A DNA stretch of 64,000 nucleotides, taken from NCBI GenBank assembly GCA_022385755.1, contig MU278394.1, positions 1-64,000 of the forward strand. Reading direction: 5' to 3'. The notes beneath the pieces are model-generated. The model saw only the letters and a program-made list of their open reading frames with translations. It made no database searches and was not told the origin of the DNA. Made by a program: the position numbers and the translations under genes. Below, piece after piece: positions 59,904 to 64,000 of the stretch. Source of the DNA: Trametopsis cervina (taxonomy: Eukaryota; Basidiomycota; Agaricomycetes; Polyporales; Irpicaceae). Within the stretch, counting starts at the first letter, position 1. Every line of letters begins with the position of its first letter.

Positions 59904-62035
59904 TTGTCTCATGGTCTTGTGCCCGTCCTTACTTCTCGTAAATGTTGTAATATACCATCATTGCCGATAATGTACATCTGTATTGTCACCTACTAACGGC
60001 ATGTATTCCCAGAACGATTTTGCGCGTATCCACATATGCGACGCCAAACCGGCGATGTCAGGCATCGTTGGTAGAGGCCGGGGAACTAGGCTAGAAGTCA
60101 AGGCAATCGCGGCGCCCGTGATTTCGTCTGACGCATTAAATCTCCTCTGGAGAGACAAATGTGTATAATAACGCATTCCGCATGCGGTCTTGGTAACGGA
60201 GCCAATGTGAGGGAGTTATATCCTGGACTGAGTGAGAGGTCTGGGACACACAGGTGGGCTGCGCAAGAAGTTCGGACAGTGAGATCTGTGAAGCAGAATC
60301 ATTCGATTGCGGCTCACTCTGTCCTGCTGTACCACCACGTCTCCATCACTACCTCCAACGGCCTGCCGGCCTCAGTATAGGAGATATAGCCCGACGACTG
60401 GAAGCAAGAACTGCTTGGGTGCATACGACGCGATATGTCGATGGTACGTGCTTACCAGCTGAAGCAATGCGGAGGCGGCCGATCATAGAAAGCTGAAGCT
60501 GTCTGACAGCCGACAGTAAGACAGGGAGTCCCGGCCACACAAGTCATCGCACTGACTAACGCGCAAGAATGTTCAGTAGCAGAGATGCACAGATACGTAC
60601 CGCGCACTTCAACGCCTTTGGTCTGCAACATATTTTCTGGATAGAGATGGAAGAAGTGCGTAGCGCGGACACGGTCGAGGAGAAAGTCGTGCGATCGTGT
60701 TCGATGGAGGTAAGTGCACAAGTTCGGATCAGTTGAGGATGGAGCCGCGGGGTCGGGTTTGATGCGACAGAGGTTATCGGATCAGGATCTAAGGCACCGA
60801 AGACGCTTGCACGGCCGCTTCCTTCCAACTCCCAGTACGCCCTCCGACTCCCAATACGCCCTCCGGTTCCGAACTTATCATTTCCATGCCGGCATCTCGC
60901 GATGCGGTTGGAGCCCCGTCTGGTAGGTGCGTCATTTTCTACACTGTAATTGTGAGCACTCACACGCATATTCCCTACAGGTAAATATGAATTCTCTGCA
61001 GCCACAACAACAGCGCGGTCAGTATTGGTACATGTCAGCGAGGAGACTGCAGGTGTACGTATTCTTGCCTCACGAGTTTGACAAACGCGGCGTGTTTTAG
61101 GGCCTCGCACAGAATACGCCCACGTGGACTCGTTTCATGCTCGTCGGACCATGCGTTCGCTCGCTATGCGCAAGTTGTACCCCGTCAGGCTTTCTCCCGC
61201 GATCCGCAAGACACTGTACGCAGCTAGCACATCGCAATGTGCTGAACAAGCTACTTTTTGAGCAAAATGCGCCATCTCCTTTCGCTCGACGCTCGGCTTG
61301 CCTGGACTGTCACATCGATACGGAGCATTGAGATCCGCCTGCCCTCTCTCACTGTCACCTCCTTGGACCCCTACAGCCGCAAGCACACAGCACGTTCCGC
61401 GTCGGCTCTAGAAGAATCATACTCCTGTGATTGTTTTACCTTTCTTCCTCCTGATTCATTTTCCGTGGTAGATGTACTGTCAAAGCCCTGGAAGTGAAAT
61501 CGGATTTCACTTCTGCCTACGCCATTCCCCAAGGGCTCTTTTTGCCTCGGAGCGTGTGCAAGATCATACTACTACTTCTCGACTATGTCCACACACACAC
61601 ATATATATATAGTGAGTGGAAGATCATCTGTGAAAACAGGCCGCACAAATGCGCCTTTCGCTCTGCCAACATATTCCCATCATCACGCTTAGTCACGTCT
61701 AAACGCCCGCATCTTCGGTGCCAAAGCTCTGTGGCGCATGTCGCTTCCAGGAGACATTGTCATGCTTATCCATTGAAGAGGATGTCATTGCTCAGTCAAC
61801 GTGTAGTATTGTTAAGGTATATAATGATACATCAGCCACCCAATAGTACTATCATAATGGTAAAAAGCTGCTCTGTGGTAAACCTCCAATACACATGTTT
61901 TCTGCTCCACTGTATTACTGAAAACTATTTGGTCAACAGCCATCTAATACTATCAGGTTACTATAAGCCACCAGCCGAGGCCGGCCACACGATAACTATC
62001 ATCTATTAGTCCCATATTCTGTGTGATAACCTGTA
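59904..62035. other. Convergent intergenic region between co-chaperone and DUF6535 genes
   Basis: About 2.1 kb between convergent 3' ends. Frames at 60556-61110 (-) and 61494-62009 (+) have no motif and AT-rich codon use. A short direct repeat (GACTCCCA(G/A)TACGCCCTCCG) lies at about 60828-60865, and an (AC)n(AT)n run at about 61590-61611. No gene called. Confidence 0.5.
61590..61611. repeat. (AC)n-(AT)n microsatellite
   Basis: Five AC units followed by five AT units; a simple compound repeat in an intergenic region. Confidence 0.6.
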
Positions 62036-64000
62036 TTATATATCTTCACGAGGACCTTCGATGTCAATGTCTTGAAGGCACCTGATTCTCCAGTACCGCC
62101 GAGGAGGGACGTGGATATCCATAAGCGCCAAATAGAAGTCATCGGGAACGGGAGACTCTGCCGACTCGAATGTGGCCCGCCATGTCCCATAATTTTCCTC
62201 ATTCTCGCCAGCGTGGCCTTCGTTCGGCGCATCCATACCGGAAAGTCGGTAGAAGCAGAGGCGTATCTGTCTGACTTCTTCATCCCGTTCAGCTTCCAGC
62301 ACCCGGGCGTTCAAAATCAATACGGCTAATGCTGCAAAGATCTCGCGCCAGCTTTGAGTTGCGCCGGTGCTTCTGACGTCGTCCCCCACCTCACCCACGC
62401 TTTTTGCCAGGCTGCTGCAAGCCCTCAGCACGGAGAGCCTTGTGAGTTTGTCCGGAGAGCCTACAGTTGTGATGCTCTCAATGGCAGCCTTGAGGCGGGT
62501 CAAAGCTGGGAAATTAAACAGATCAGAACAAATGTGGCACAAGGAAAAATGCTTAGAATACCCTCAATATCTGTTCCAAAATTCTCATGATTCATGTACC
62601 AGTATAATCTGACCGGGGAAAACTTGACGAACGACATCAGTAACGTCTTCTCAGCCGCCTTTGCCTTTGACGAGGTGATAATGCTTTGGACAGCTCCAGA
62701 GACGCCGTCGAATTTCCCTGGGTCAGGCAGGATTAGCTTGATAATGAACGATAGAGCGTCGTGGTGGTTAGATGACCACTCGCCTCCCAGGGAATGGAGG
62801 TCGTTGCGCATAAGGTCGACGAGGAACACTACAGTCTCGCCCAGTGAGTCCCCATTCAGCACCGATGATTTGTCGTTGTTGGACTGAGACCGATCTGTGG
62901 ACTCGGGGGCTTGGGAGTAGGTCTCAATAACATCTTTGATCCGAGTGAGAGACTGTGATAGGTCTAACTTCAACTCCCGACACCAGTGGCAAGTGAGGGA
63001 TAGAAGAAACTTCGGTCCTGGGGCAGACGGTGCAGAGACGGCGACTTGAGCAAATACCTTGAGCATGCTGTTTATAGGTTCCCAAGGCGGGGGATGGGGC
63101 GGAGGATGGACTCTTGCAAATTCGGGGTGTGTCCAAAGAGAGAGGTAAAGAGATAAGGTCCAGGAGACTTTCAGGCTTAATTCTGAGTTTGTATTGGGAG
63201 GGGCGATGTCGGCGCGGAGGTCACTGATTGGAAGATGCTGTTTGAGGATGGAATAAATCGAATCCAGTGCGAGAGTAGTTGCCATGCTGCAGTTGATAAT
63301 CTGCGGTTCACCATTGTCATTCCACTCGATACGGTGTTTCAGAAGGTCCAGAATGAACTTGATGATACCTTGCGGCGTGGCCTTGGTCTGCTGGAGTGCT
63401 TCACCCATCGCGGTTCTCACGATTTCGTCGTTGCCCTGCAGTTTATCGGCATCCAACATGATGTCAAGATCTCCAGCTTCAAAGGTTGCAGCTGTTGCTT
63501 CGCTGTATGGCTGGGTGTTGTTCTGATCGTCCTTGAGATTATAAGAATGCCGTTCAACCCAATCCTTGACTGCCCTCGCAATCGTCTTAACAGTATCGTC
63601 TGAGGGGGCATTCTGGCGTATGCTATTGGCGCGCATGAACAAAGCATGCATAGCTGCTATCCGTAGAGTGTGCATACTGGCACGCACTGTCACCACAAGC
63701 GAGTTGAGTGCGGGTGTCTTGTACGGACAATGTTCTGAGAAGAGGGGAGACACCGTCACAAAGAAGAAGATGAATCCCCAACCGGCGACGAGAGGCAGCG
63801 TTGTGTTTCGGACGCTCGAATGCAGTTCCGCAGTGTAGAAGCAGAGGCCGACGAAGAACAACCCCAGTGCGAGTTGAAGGAGGAGGGGAAGAAATGCAGC
63901 AATGATTAACACCTTCCAAGTCTCCAACCCCGTTCGACGGAAGTTGCGTATACGAAGACGGCCCTGAGGAAACGATGTGACGAACTTCATGTACTCGCGG
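62036..64000 (-). CDS. DUF6535 domain membrane protein (5' end beyond window)
   Basis: Open from the right edge (64000) to 62562, then an intron at 62506-62561 and a last exon 62036-62505. The DUF6535 signature appears at the visible N-terminal end: LETWKVLIIAAFLPLLLQLA, then LGLFFVGLCFYTAELHSSV, a second hydrophobic segment LPLVAGWGFIFFFVTVSPLF, and CPYKTP. The two membrane segments correspond to the last two of the domain; earlier ones lie outside the window. The ATG at 63990 is probably internal, as the frame continues upstream (REYMKF). The remaining roughly 600 residues are soluble and helical, with no enzyme motif (ADKLQGNDEIVRTAMGEA, PGPKFLLSLTCHWCRELKLD). DUF6535 proteins are a large agaricomycete family of unknown function. 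The spliced join DIE-A-LTRLKAA keeps frame. Confidence 0.85.

Overview
This window is nuclear DNA from a filamentous basidiomycete, most likely a wood- or litter-decaying agaricomycete. Genes are interrupted by many short introns of about 50-65 nt with GT..AG borders, exons can be very small, genes lie on both strands, and families typical of Agaricomycetes appear (DUF6533 and DUF6535 membrane proteins, a FunK1-like fragment, AA9, GH10-CBM1, GH79, GH3 and M35 secreted enzymes). I saw no bacterial operon structure, tRNA, rRNA, CRISPR array or intact transposon.

Layout. 1-678: 3' end of a WD40 gene cut by the window edge. 1010-5542: SNF2 ATPase with an inserted RING finger (Rad5/Uls1 type), preceded by four ACGCGT boxes. 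6848-8482: DUF6533 membrane protein. 9283-11015: MetE-like methyltransferase. 11834-12847: AA9 lytic polysaccharide monooxygenase. 13393-14955 (-): M35 metalloendopeptidase. 16249-17513 (-): SH3 protein resembling Nbp2. 17706-18342 (+): FunK1-like fragment. 18586-20224 (-): GH10 xylanase with CBM1. 21191-23147 (-): IMP dehydrogenase. 25177-27284 (+): GH79 glycosidase. 28546-43238: three related C2H2 zinc-finger regulators (two on -, one on +) separated by long gene-poor DNA. 47736-53738: two tandem paralogues that join an unnamed agaricomycete domain to an eight-bladed WD40 propeller. 53826-57042 (-): GH3 glycosidase. 58038-59903 (+): ER-type TPR/J-domain co-chaperone. 62036-64000 (-): DUF6535 protein running off the right edge.

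How it fits together. Five secreted carbohydrate- or protein-degrading genes (AA9, M35, GH10, GH79, GH3) are interspersed with housekeeping genes (IMP dehydrogenase, SNF2-RING, ER co-chaperone); this is a saprotroph's secretome scattered along a chromosome, not a tight cluster. The two most unusual parts are the WD40 chimera family (two full tandem copies with duplicated promoters plus a third copy about 47 kb away) and the trio of C2H2 factors that share an N-terminal Leu-Pro-Ser motif and intron positions. The roughly 9 kb between the second and third C2H2 genes has no convincing gene and may be long 5' leader or regulatory DNA. All splice sites were placed by eye from GT/AG borders, reading frame and paralogue comparison, so small exons may be off.
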